A stretch of DNA of 64,000 bases from contig MU004188.1 of the NCBI GenBank assembly GCA_010093605.1, forward strand, positions 1,880,983 through 1,944,982, given 5' to 3'. Of this stretch, positions 9,988 to 21,259 are shown one piece after another. The notes below the pieces were generated by a model that had not been told where the DNA came from, searched no databases, and saw only the letters and a list, made by a program, of their open reading frames with translations. The number at the start of each line of letters is the position of its first letter. The first letter of the stretch is position 1. The DNA is from Lophium mytilinum (lineage: Eukaryota > Ascomycota > Dothideomycetes > Mytilinidiales > Mytilinidiaceae). Made by a program: the position numbers and the translations under genes.

Positions 9988-11410
9988 ATGTCTGCGAAAC
10001 GCGGTATACGACTCCTTCAGCCAGCCATTGCTGGAGCTGGACGACTGAGCTCGCCTCCCAATGCTGCCTCCAACGCCCTCCACTCTCTGCGCCCGCTATC
10101 TACACCGTCTAGGAGGCCGAGGATAAGCGTCCGAACACCGGCCGCGAGCAATTCACAGCGCTTTTCGTCTTCCAAGGCGGATGAGCCAGCCAAGACTCCT
10201 CTCTACGATCTCCACGCAGCTCATGGCGCAAAGTTCGTGCCATTCGGAGGGTATGCGATGCCCGTCCAGTACAGTGACTTGAGCGTTGGGGAGTCACACC
10301 ACTGGACGAGGGAAAAGGCCAGCTTGTTGGATGTGAGCCACATGTAAGCATTATGCATAAGAGGCTTGAATGGTGTTAATTAGTTGTAGGGTTCAACACC
10401 ATTTCTCCGGACCTGGCGCCGACGCTTTCCTTTCACTCATCACGCCCTCGTCTCTGACTACCCTCAAACCCCACCACTCGACCCTGTCGACTTTACTCCA
10501 CCGTGAGACCGGAGGAATTGTGGATGATACCGTAATCACGCGACTGGATGCAACCCATTTCTACGTAGTCACGAATGCTGGTTGCAGGGCCAAAGATCTG
10601 GAGTATTTCCAGACGGAACTGGCTGCGTGGAAAGAGGCGGGCAACCCAGATGTGAAATGGAATGTACTAGAGGGACAAGGTCTTGTTGCGCTACAAGGAC
10701 CAGCCGCCGCAGAGGTTCTCGCCTCAGTGATCGCGGATCCCGAGAAAGTCAAGCTGGACGAGCTATACTTCGGCCAATCCAAGTACGCATCTATCCGCAT
10801 AGCGAATTGGAACACATCTCCTGAGGTTCTCATTTCTCGAGGTGGATATACTGGCGAAGATGGGTTTGAGATATCTGTCCCAGCTTCCTCCACCGTCGCT
10901 GTAACAGAAAAGCTACTCAGTGCCGCTCCTGAGACAGTAAGGCTCGCCGGACTGGGAGCACGTGACAGTCTCCGACTTGAAGCAGGCATGTGTCTTTACG
11001 GCCATGATCTCGACGACTCCACCACTCCTGTCGAGGCAGCTTTGGCGTGGGTAGTTGGCAAGGACCGACGCGTCGAAGGTGGTTTCCACGGCTCGTCTGT
11101 CATCCTGTCTCAGTTAAAACCAAAGAAGGACGGCGGAAAGGGAGTGACACGCCGACGCATTGGACTCGTCGTAGATGGTGCACCAGCTCGTGAGGGTGCC
11201 TCGATCGTAGATGCCGAAGACAATGTCATTGGGACGGTCACATCCGGATGCCCGTCTCCGACACTGAAAAAGAACATCGCCATGGCCTACATCAAGGACG
11301 GCTCGCACAAATCTGGAACCGAAGTCGCAGTTTTAATAAGAGGGAAGCGGAGGAAGGCTGTGGTGACGAAGATGCCATTCGTCCCAAGCAAGTATTATCG
11401 TGGTCCTTGA
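9988..11410 (+). CDS. GCV1: Aminomethyltransferase, glycine cleavage system T protein, mitochondrial
   Basis: Exons 9988-10343 and 10390-11410; 458 aa. The first 60 residues are Arg/Ser/Ala-rich without acids, fitting a mitochondrial presequence. The T-protein domain starts at [20 protein letters not shown], continues through [19 protein letters not shown] (across the intron) and [15 protein letters not shown], then [20 protein letters not shown], and ends with the GCV_T C-terminal barrel ([18 protein letters not shown]). It transfers the methylene group of glycine to tetrahydrofolate and releases ammonia. Confidence 0.95.
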
Positions 11411-12733
11411 TAGGACCTGCAAAATTGCAGTCTGGCATACTCCTCTTCGACGCTCAACGCGCCGGAAATAGTACGAGGCCACGCAGGCACATCGAATGTT
11501 GCTATGGAAGCACGACATGAATGTGCAGTAGCCTCATTCTATAAGTTGCCAGCCACGGCGAACAATGTCCTGAGAGATCAACACTCAGTGTTCGATTATA
11601 CTGCTTTCTCAATTCCGACCTGCGATCTATTACTGCGTTGGATCATTTAGACATCCAGGACAGATCGCAAAGACCTATGGATTTAAAAAACTCAGATCAA
11701 AGTCATTCAAGAACCCAGACTCCACTGTAGAATCTAGTATGATGCACCCCTTTAAACTTCTGTAGGGTTGGTTCTACTTTATGACTATATGTTCTTAGTA
11801 TCCATACTGTTTTCCTCTAGCTTCTGCTCACAGTGTCCAATAGAGTAGAGTGGACTCCGTTCCTTCTATGCCATTTCTTTCCCTCACCTGCATCTGCTAC
11901 TTCCTGCATGAATTACTCACATTCACATGAGACTGGTGATACCGAATATTTGCCTCTCCCCGAAAACAACTAGGAGAAAAGATTTACGTCTTCGGCACAC
12001 CTATGGGTGAGCACATCGTGCATGAGGTCCAAGCAGCACCCACCATGACTACCGAAGCAGACCCGGCTGCAGGATCCAAAGAGGTTGGCGCCGCTGCATT
12101 GGGGCGGCTAGGTAAGAGTGAGAAAACACAAGGTGGAGCATGGGCATGGTGCGGATGCGTGAACCCGCTGTCAGATGAAAGCCACATGGCTGCAAGAGTC
12201 TCAATGGCGGTGAACGCCTAATTACCAGATCATTGATATCCCATGGATTGATAGGCTGAATTCTTTACCCAAGGTTTGCTGTACTAAGTAGGGAGATCTC
12301 ACTACGCTATTGCTGAACAAAAGGTGAGGGCGGGCGCTAGGTTTTGGTGACGTTCTTTGAGACAGGATACGTGCATACGGAGACGGACCATTCTGAGCAT
12401 CTTTGTAGGCTTTAACACTCACGCCCGTAGCCGTTTAGAACAATGTTGCGTCGGCATCTCAACTTTCGCAAGTTTTTTCCGCGTTTGCATGCCGGGCCAA
12501 CCTGTGTGTTCTACAGCTTCTTTCATACTTCCCTGTCTCGCTTGACTGTGTTTAGCAATGTCGTTTGACATATTTCCAATTATTGTTGTTTGTGTTCATG
12601 CAGATCACCTTATGCTAAGTTTTGCTTCATCATGCTAAAGTACTTCAGACATCACATCAGCCATTGATGGTATCACGAGCTGGAATACACTTTACTCGCC
12701 CCAATTGAGCAAGCCTTACCACTTCGATCCACC
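11411..12733. other. Intergenic, GCV1 to dynamin 1
   Basis: About 1.3 kb. A 72-codon frame at 12003-12221 has no recognisable domain or gene context. The rest is A/T-leaning sequence without structure I can name. Confidence 0.45.
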
Positions 12734-15429
12734 ATGAACAAATTTGACGATAGTGAAAGGATCGTCCCAAATCATCAAGGTGACATACAGTTCGGGAATG
12801 ACGAAAAGCCACCTCTGCCGTTGTCCTCTTCGCCGGCGACACCAGCCACGAATGAAGAAAAGCCTGTTGAGCAACCTTTGAGTGGAGGTCATGAGAAGCC
12901 ATCACTGGTATTGTCTTCCACGCCGGCGACACCTGCGGCGAACGAAGAGGAGCCTCTTGAGCGGGCTTTGAATGGAGATCATGCGAAACCGTCCCCAGGT
13001 AAGACGCCACCTCGTTGCTCATGACCCTATCTCCAAGGCTAAACGTGTTAGACTTGAACCACGATGGCAGCGCAACTTCCATTCAAATGAACAATTATGC
13101 CATGCTGGCTCGCCTTCTTACCGAGGAGAATAGAGAGATGCTGGATATCGTTAGCAGCCTTTCAAGGTTGAACATCAAAAAAAGCGTCATATCCCTACCG
13201 TCGCTTATTGTCTGTGGCGACCAGAGCACAGGTGAGCTCCATCCAAACCCTAAACAACAATCCTAATCTCTCCAAGGAAAATCTTCGGTCTTGGAAGCGG
13301 CGACTGGAATCGCTTTCCCTCGCAAGGCAGGACTCTGCACTCGGTTTCCAACCGAGATAAGTCTGCGCCATGATGATATCCGCAAAGCCACAGTCCGGAT
13401 CAACCCCCACCCGGACTCCAGAGGATTCGCAAAAGAGCGAATGGAGAAGTTCACTGGCATGATCAGCGACTTCAACAATCTTCCAGGGCTTGTTGAAGCG
13501 GCTCAAAAGGCTATGGGCCTCGGAGAAGAGAAAAACTTTGCCAAGGATGTTCTCTGCATTGAAATTTCCGGACCTGATCTACCCCACCTTACTCTAGTGG
13601 ATCTTCCTGGTCTCATCAAGAACGCCGTCGACGGTGTCACGCCGGACGAAGTTTCTCTCGTCGCTGAACTCACTGAAGAATATATTCAGCAATCCCGCGC
13701 GATCTGCCTGCCTGTCATATCGGCTTTGCATGACTTCGCGAATCAGGGAATCGTCGATAAGGTTCAAGCATACGACGCAACTGGAAACCGTACGCTGGGT
13801 ATTGTTACGAAGCCTGACAGATGTGATGTCGAAGACGAGGAAAGAAGTGCTGCGATTGCCCTTATTCAGAACAAGCGGAAAACCCTGAAACTAGGATGGC
13901 ACGTTCTCCGAAACCGAAACGAAGACGAGACCAACCGCAAGACAAGCAATCACGAGAGAAACTTCACAGAACAGCTTTTCTTCCAAAAACATGGCTGGAA
14001 GGATATTCCAGAAGGGCACTGGGGTGCCGAAGCACTTACAGTCCGCTTAAGCGAGCTCTTAATCAAGCACACCAAGAGAGAGTTGCCGAAGGTACGGAAG
14101 GATGTCGAAGCAGAGTACGCAATTCGTCACAAGGAATTGGAGGCGTTGGGAATGGCGCGAGAAACACCTCAGGCCTGCAAAGACTTCCTTCTGGATCTAA
14201 GTATCGACTATGGTCGCGATTGCAAAGCGGCCCTTGACGGACACTACGAAAGCAATTTCTTCAAGTACGATGATACGCAGCCCTTCGACGATGGCAACAA
14301 GCTCGCTAGGCGTCGCCTTCGAGCCATGATCCAATTTCAAAACAAGGGTTTCTCGGATACGATGAGGGTCTGGGGCCACCGATACAACATACAGACCGAA
14401 AAGGCAGGCCAGAAGCCACCCGCATCTGAGCCAGAAGAAATCGAGTTACCTGAATGGCCGGAGCCCAAGCTAGACAAGCCAGCGATGACCAAGTCGTTGT
14501 TGACCATGAAGACAGAGTGCGAGGGCCCGATCACGAAATCATACACGGAAGCTCTTGAGTGGGTCCAAAAGGCACTCATCCGTAGTCGCGGCCGTGAACT
14601 TCAAGGGAATTTCAATCCATTGATAATTGGTGAGCTTTTCCGCGAGCAGTCAGCCAAATGGCACAGGCTGGCCGAAGAGCATCTGAACGATGCGTTCAAC
14701 AGCTGCACTAGGTTTCTGCGAGATCTCCTTGATGCAAATTGCGCGAGCGACGTCATGAGCCGCGTCTGGGCAAGCATCTTTGAAACCGCTATGAAGGAAA
14801 AGAAGCAAGCTGCTATGAAGGAACTTGGACGTCTCATGAACGAGATCAACAGCTATCCAATAAATTATAACCATTACTACACTGACATGATCACTAGAAA
14901 CAGGATGGCGCGGCAGAAGAAATCACTCAAGGCTAGCTTGGAGAGTGCTACTACTGAGATCTCGGAAAGCTTCTCTTGTAATCACCGCTCGCACGCGGTG
15001 GAAAAAGTTGATATCGAAGCAGCGCTACAGCACTACACGGAGAGGCTCAGTCGCGACATGGATGAGTACAGCTCCGAGGGGATCTTAGACTGTGTTCTCG
15101 CAATCTACAAGGTCAGTGCTCCCAGCCCACGCCATTCTACCTTTCCTCCAGCGTCGAATCTTGCTAACTAAAGTTCTGATAAGGTGCATCAAAAGACCTT
15201 CGTAGCAAACGTGACCACCCAAGTTGTGGAGCGCCATATTGTCTGCGGTCTCGAAAACATCTTCTCGCCCAAGCTGATAGCTAAGATGAAGGACGACGAG
15301 GTTGTGACAATCGCATCCGAGCCCACGGAAACCAAGAAATACCGGTCCATCTTGCAGGAGAATGTCAAGAAGCTGAATGAGGGGAGAGACCTTCTGCGAG
15401 AGATCGTCCGGACGACGGCGCAAGAGTAG
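12734..15429 (+). CDS. Dynamin-like GTPase 1
   Basis: Exons 12734-12998, 13052-13231, 13277-15111 and 15184-15429; 841 aa. Residues 24-83 are a perfect-length tandem pair of 30-aa Pro/Glu-rich units. GTPase motifs: P-loop GDQSTGKSS (144-152, split by intron 2), CTRFPTEI (G2), DLPG (257-260) and TKPD (326-329). The dynamin middle domain/stalk and a C-terminal GTPase-effector region (VERHIVCGLENIFSPKL) follow. No PH domain or proline-rich tail is seen, so it resembles the expanded fungal Mx/Dnm-like class, not classical dynamin; the membrane it acts on is unknown. A diverged paralogue lies convergently 1.2 kb downstream. Confidence 0.9.
12803..12982 (+). repeat. 90-bp tandem duplication in dynamin 1 N-terminus
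   Basis: Two in-frame 90-bp units (12803-12892 and 12893-12982) each encode 30 residues. The first starts EKPPLPLSSSPATPATNEEK and the second EKPSLVLSSTPATPAANEEE. They have diverged at several positions. Confidence 0.9.
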
Positions 15430-15596
15430 TATGCGGAGCTCAACGGCACACCTGAATGGTAGCGCATGGACCCAGATCGGTAGGCGGCGGATCTTCGTGT
15501 ACGCTGTCGGACAGCGATGGTTTTATCAATGTCACCAGAAGGGGGAAAGAGGTTTTATTGCCGTTGATGTAGAACCTAGCTTTAAGCCCAAGCCTC

Positions 15597-16019
15597 TCAG
15601 CCCATTCCCAATTTCGGCCAGTAAAGTAGCCGATTCGTGACCCAGAGCATAGGTGACTTCCTCAGTCGACGTTCTTCTCCTTGTTGCTCTCCTGCAACAC
15701 TCCTCTTTTCAACACTCTTCGCAGTGCTCGCCTTCTCTTCGTCACTCACTTTCTGCTCATGATGAGCGCGGTATTCCTTCTTATGCCGCTTCAAGTCCGC
15801 ACGCTGACATCCAACGGAGCAATGGCGAATGATACAGCAGCTAGCGCAATTCCTCAGCAGCGCAGACTTCTTGCAGGATGTGCAGTAGGAGCGAGAAGCT
15901 GGAAGTAGGTTCTCCGCTGGGGTGCTGGAAGGAATTACGATGGTGCCCAAGAGTAATGAAGTCTTATGGTACGGCGCTAGCGACACTGGTGGGAGAACTC
16001 TAAGTGCTCTGCCATACAT
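15597..16019 (-). CDS. Small MYND-type zinc finger protein
   Basis: Single exon from ATG 16019 to the stop at 15597, 140 aa. Residues about 50-95 carry a MYND-like pattern: CTSC, then CASCCIIRHCSVGC, then a His-rich helix ADLKRHKKEYRAHHE. The usual last Cys after HKKE is Tyr here, so one zinc site may be weak or the gene relaxed. Similar fingers in fungi bind proline-rich partners or sit in SET proteins; no second domain is visible. The gene sits between the 3' ends of two dynamin genes. A further exon upstream cannot be excluded. Confidence 0.5.
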   Translation of the reverse strand: MYGRALRVLPPVSLAPYHKTSLLLGTIVIPSSTPAENLLPASRSYCTSCKKSALLRNCASCCIIRHCSVGCQRADLKRHKKEYRAHHEQKVSDEEKASTAKSVEKRSVAGEQQGEERRLRKSPMLWVTNRLLYWPKLGMG

Positions 16020-16612
16020 AGCCGTACACTCTTTTGGCACTATTTGGCGGGCTCCAACGTACGGACAGAAACCGGAGCAGTGTATACACCTCCAATCTAA
16101 TTCTGTACAGCCTGCCGACGCTGTCTTGGGTAGCCTCGCGAGTGTTATAGTCGTCCAAAATGCCGAATTTCTCTCTCCTTCATGATGTCAGAATTACTGT
16201 GAGGCTCCTCACGCAGCGGCGAACGAGTGTACGGATATTTGTAACGAGGCATTGTACGGAACGGTAAGTCACATCCAGTATCACGGCATTCTTCACAAGA
16301 GCAACTGAACATTACAATGCCTCGTCATTTATCCATGTGTACTTCTACTAGCCACTGTCTGAGGTAGCCCGGCAAGCCTTCTGATTTTTCCGATCGACGA
16401 CTTTGAGAACTTCGAAGATGCACTAAGGGACTTCAAGCAGCGGTAGACAGGCGTACACGCATCTAGGACGAGATATTGTAGCATCTTGTAATGAGTGGCA
16501 GGCCCTACAAAATTTATTCTACCACCGCGCCTCGTCAACACTTCTCATCTCATTCGAATTCCCGAAGATGTGGCGAAGCACCCCCAACAGAGGTAACCTA
16601 GTGTACGCAGAC
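16020..16612. other. Intergenic, MYND gene to dynamin 2
   Basis: About 590 bp with no supported gene or repeat. Confidence 0.45.
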
Positions 16613-19185
16613 CTAAGCAGCAGTACTGCGCATGACCCCCTTCAGAATCCGCTGGCCATCGCCGAGCTTCTTGACCTGATCCTCCAAAAATGCCCTGTGA
16701 CGCTTCGCCGCCGCCGGTTCGGCCGCAATACCCTCAACTTCCTCGTCTGTCATTCTATTGACCGTAACAGGGGAGAATATGTTCTCCAAGCCCCGGACGA
16801 TGTGGCGTTCGACGACTTGCATTGTGATGTTTTGCACAAAGACTTTGTGGAGTACCTTGTAGATGGCGATGACGCTGTGAAGAATCTGAGTCGTGTTAGA
16901 GAAACTGAAATACGAAGTAAGAGTAAGGGATGCTATAGCTACCTCCGCACAGCTGTGCTGCTCCATGTCGCCGTCACCGCTCATCGTCTTGCGGAAATTC
17001 TTGGCAAGCTGCTCCACGTCTATGTGGGTGGTTCTGCGAGCATCCTCCCCTTCGCCGTGCTGTGTCTCGGTGGAGGCGTCCTTGACAGCTTGCTGCAACG
17101 CAAGCTTCTCCTTTTCCATTCGCTTTTTCTGGACCTCAGATAGATAGTAGTGGTTATAGTTTATCGGGTATTCTCTGAGGTCCGCCATAAGGCGTTCGAG
17201 CTCCGCGTATGCGCTGTCATCTCGCTCCTTCAAAGCATCTTGGACCAGGGAACGAAGCCTAGGCTGCAAATCCTTTGGGCACTTCTCTTTGAGAAGAATG
17301 TTGAGGAACGTTGAGCATATATGACCTAGGAGCATTAGATCAATATTTGTCAACACTGCCTTTAGCTATCGACTTACTCATATCTTCCATGTGATCAATG
17401 GACAAGTCGCTCCACTTCGATGCCTGTTCCCAGAAGAGCTCTCCCACGAGGAGCGGGTTGAAAGTGCCCGAAAGTTCACGTCCACGTGATCGAGTGAGCG
17501 CATCTTTTACCCATTGGATAGCTTTTGCCTCAGTCAAGATAATCGGGGTCATGTTCTTCAAGAATGGAGACTTCGAATCAGTGGGGTCTGGATCAGCCTT
17601 CAAGCCATCCTCATTGATCTTAGGCTTGGGCTTGGACTTGGTTTCTTCCGTCTCAATCCAATAGAAGTGCCCGTGAGTGCGGAATCTAGCGGCAAACTTT
17701 TCGTTCATCATCTGTACCAAAGCCCGGAGGCGGCGAATGGCATCAATCGACTGCGGAGAAAAGGTGTCTTTCGTCTTGGGTTGGAAATACGTGCCTTCGT
17801 AGTGGCCAGAGATCGCCGCTTTACAGATTCCGTGAAAATCCAGGCTGAGGTTTGTAAGGAATTCTCGGCATTCTTTGGCTTCCGATCGCTTTACGCCCAT
17901 ATTTCCAAGCTGAGTCGTCGTCTCAGACAGCCTGCCATCGAGTTCTGAACGCAATTTAGGCATTTCATTCTTGACATGCTCGAAGAGGAGGAGACTCAAG
18001 CGGGTCCTCAACGCATCGATCCCCACATTATCTTGATCGAGGACCCTGAAATTGGACTTGCGGAAGAAGTCTTCTTCCACCATGTTCCGCTCGTTGAAGG
18101 ACGACCGGCTCTCTTGGAAGTTCCGGTTGCGTAGAACATGCCACCCAAGGTTGAAGCGGATATCCTCGTTACGAGCTAGGGCAATGAAGGCCGCCTCGCT
18201 GCCAGAACCCTTCTCAACACGATCGGGTTTGGTGATGATGCCTAGTGTGCGTTCGCCATTGGGGTCATGCTTCCTAATACGAGTGATGATGCCCTGATTG
18301 GCGTAGTCATTCAAGCAGGAAATGACTGCGAGGCAGATGGTCCGGGGCTGCGAAATGTAGCTCTCGGTAATGTTCCTTACCATCTCCACGTCTTCTTCGG
18401 TGACGCCGGCGGTCGCATTCTGGATCAATCCAGGTAGATCGACCAAGGTAAGCTGAGGTCTATCCGGACCCTCAATTTCGATACTGAGAACATCCTTCGC
18501 AAAGGCTCTCGCCGAATCAGCTCCAATTCCCATCACCTCCATAGCCTTATCCATGATGTCAGGTAACTCTTTGAAGTCCGTGATAGTCTCGACAAAGCTG
18601 CGTATGATGTCCTGCTCAGCGTTGCTTCGCTTGGCGTCTGGGATGACCTTGATGGTGAGTGACTCGAGCTCCGCGCGGCGTAGAATGATCTCGGTCGCAA
18701 ACCGAGTGCACAGGTTGTCATTGCGGGGAAATGGAATCTCCGTGAGAGCTAGAAGCAAGGTATGTCAGTGACTGAAAATCTTTTGGTAGACTTAATGTTT
18801 CTTTTACCTTCCAGAACGGAACTGAACACTTTAGTCTTTGTTTGAACGTGTGCTGATGTACTCTTACCTCTTGCCGGCGCTCTGATCGCCACAGACAACG
18901 AGCTGTGGAAGTGATAGAGTACTCTCTAGGTTGCAACGGCGGAGTTGCGCGATGACATCTAGGACCCGCCTCTGTTCCTCGGTTTGTAGGCCTTCAAGCG
19001 AAGCTGTATTTTGCAGGTTCCGGGGAGATCTAATGGCTAATCGTTCTATATGTATCATTAGTGGGCGGCGTCGCCGTCAACTGAGTTCGAAGCTTACCTT
19101 GATGCTGTTCGCTATTCTCACTGGTCCTGTCCGTGCCGTTCGGCGTGCCATTTGCCATGCTGGCAGCTGCGTGCTTCTTACCCAT
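16613..19185 (-). CDS. Dynamin-like GTPase 2
   Basis: Exons 19185-19098, 19045-18868, 18821-18808, 18748-17378, 17325-16943 and 16885-16613; 768 aa. It starts MGKKHAAASMANGTPNGTDR. P-loop GDQSAGKSS (82-90) is assembled through a 14-nt microexon (18821-18808). DLPG is at 197-200 and TKPD at 266-269. Stalk and effector regions follow (YPINYNHYYLSEVQ, QVVERHIVRGLENIFSPV), closely parallel to dynamin 1. The last intron (16942-16886) is 57 bp and has no stop, so retention would keep the frame and add 19 residues. No PH domain. Convergent with dynamin 1, so the pair looks like an old inverted duplication. Confidence 0.88.
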
Positions 19186-21259
19186 GGCTGCAGGTGTGCT
19201 GCTTTGGTAAACTTGGTGATGTCAGTGTGAAAGCAACTAGAATTAGGCTGAAAGTGGAGGTCGAATTAAGGTTGCCAAGCCAGCGAGATGGAGCTAAGTA
19301 CAGTGACGTGAAAAGAGTCTGCGCAATGTCGCTCGCCACCCTGGGGAGTGCTTCGATGGTATTGCTGACTTCAAAACCAATATAAGCTACGCCATATTGA
19401 CCGACTAGAGATCTCACCGTTCGACCTCACCCAGTGGCACACGAGCGTGTGCAAGCTTTAGCGCCAGCGCAGGAGAGATACAGTGAAGGGGGAAGCAATA
19501 ACAAGTAGCTAAGAAGACGGAACATACCTTGACCGTGATCCATCAACCAAGAGAGCAGCGATGTCATCCGGAGTCTCCGAATTCTCTAGACGTGGGCCGA
19601 AAGGTGCACAGATAATACCAGACCCTTCAAGAGAGGCGCGGGAATGTTCCCTTATAAGCGCGGGAAAAACGCCCTTCGCCGTGTCTGAGAAGATACTTCT
19701 GGGTCAAACCAGCATAGTGCTTGGTGGCCAATCAGCTTCACGCAACGCCCGAAAAACGAGCAGCCAACCAGAATGGTAGAAAAGCAGAGAACATGCAGGA
19801 AACGCAAGTCCAGCAGTCATACAGGTGCAGAGCGTGCATGCAGAGACAGAATGCTGGCCCACTATTGTTTCATGCGGCTACAGGCGTGGCTGATGAAAGA
19901 TGCATCGGAAGTGGGCCGCGTGCAGCTATCCGGTCCCAGATTTGAACCGAATTGAGATCAGGAAAATACCTTGATGCCTAGGCAATACGCGACTTTCCGC
20001 TCCGGAATAGGTGGTATCAGAGAATGTGCAGGGAAAGGCCGCGGTTGATTAGGGATACTAACGGACAAAGTCCCTACATAAATTAAACGAGGTGCCCGCA
20101 CACTACTATTTCACACCGCTAAGGGTTTGGATGAGTCGAAAGCCGTCTGCATGCGCATATACGCAGCACATTCTGAATCGCCAATTGAGATCAAGGAGTA
20201 CCCACTTTGCTACATAACTCAAACGGCCAAATTGTTGAGCTAGCCAAGATTGGGGGGAGACAAACCCTACTTCTCACTTAAGCCTTTGAAGATAAGAGAA
20301 AGTTGAAGGCCCTAGAGCAGTGGCACGAAGATTTGCGAAAGAAAAGAACCCTAACACTACACCTCTCTCAAATCTAACCCACCTCCTCCATAGCTTGAAA
20401 TTAGGGTCATGAAATGCCTTCATATACTGCGTTGCGCAGGAGGTATTTCTAGCATTCTTATAACGCCCTCCATGCTCGATCTGGCCTTGAGTGCGTCGCA
20501 GATGTATCCAATTCCCCAGGTTCCGGAAAAGCCGAATTCGACATCAGCAATTACAAGACCTTCGTACGACTTCTCAAAGGCTTCGATAGAGACGCCACCC
20601 TCGAGTGTGAATACCCTATCGACCTTAGAAGGAGCGCTAAGTAACTGAGAGGCAATTATGAGAGGTAAGCAACGTCGACTGGCCTATATAGGCAGAATTT
20701 TCATAGAACCCACAAAACTCTACTTTACACGGAATACGTCTTAACACTCGCTTGCTCGAGACTGGTTCCACTCCCCAGGCTGGACCGAGTACCGACGTGA
20801 CCTGTATTGCGTGTAGGAAGGACGAAGTCATCCAAGCTTGTTCCGAACCCTCTCGTGCCAGCTACTGCTCCAGATACAGCAAGCGACTAGGCTTGCAAGG
20901 ATACGACGAACGACGGGATCCGTGTGTGCATAACTCATTGTACACAAACGAGTTGGGTGTCGAGACGCTGATAGTCAGCACGTGGTAGTGTGGTGGATTG
21001 TTGGTTCGTGAAGATTAGCCATCGCTGAGGGCTTCGAGACGTGACGGATCGTAGTATATCTTGGTGGTGTGGGGTCCACGATAACCTCACGATAGATTGA
21101 GCCTTAGGGGTTCCTCGGTTGGTATCACACTACTTTACGGAGCTGGATTTAACCTTCATGGCGTAGGGTTGTTTCTCTTCTGCTCGAACTCAAGCTGACG
21201 TTGGACTTCCGCTTGTTCCGCAGCTGGGCGTTCGCTGTCCGATAGAAGCGCGATCCTGG
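19186..21259. other. 2-kb intergenic stretch with decayed sequence
   Basis: No intact gene. Contains the zinc-cluster relic listed separately and otherwise short broken frames. Base use is uneven and the region looks like degenerate accessory DNA. Confidence 0.4.
20752..20988 (+). pseudogene. Relic of a Zn2Cys6 transcription factor DNA-binding domain
   Basis: An open frame without an ATG reads CIACRKDEVIQACSEPSR, then YCSRYSKRLGLQGYDERRDP. The order C-x2-C-R, C, C-x2-[C], then GYDERR matches the N-terminal zinc cluster of fungal regulators. Two of six cysteines are replaced, one by Tyr (TAC where TGC is expected, a G-to-A change). No activation domain follows. Confidence 0.3.

Noticed and set aside
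12003-12221. 72-codon plus-strand frame
   Set aside because: Isolated in non-conserved intergenic sequence, no domain or promoter-like leader.
19851-20205. Possible pair of diverged repeats (near 19851-19965 and 20091-20205)
   Set aside because: Only patchy similarity (shared AATTGAGATCA end and scattered matches); too weak by eye to call a repeat.
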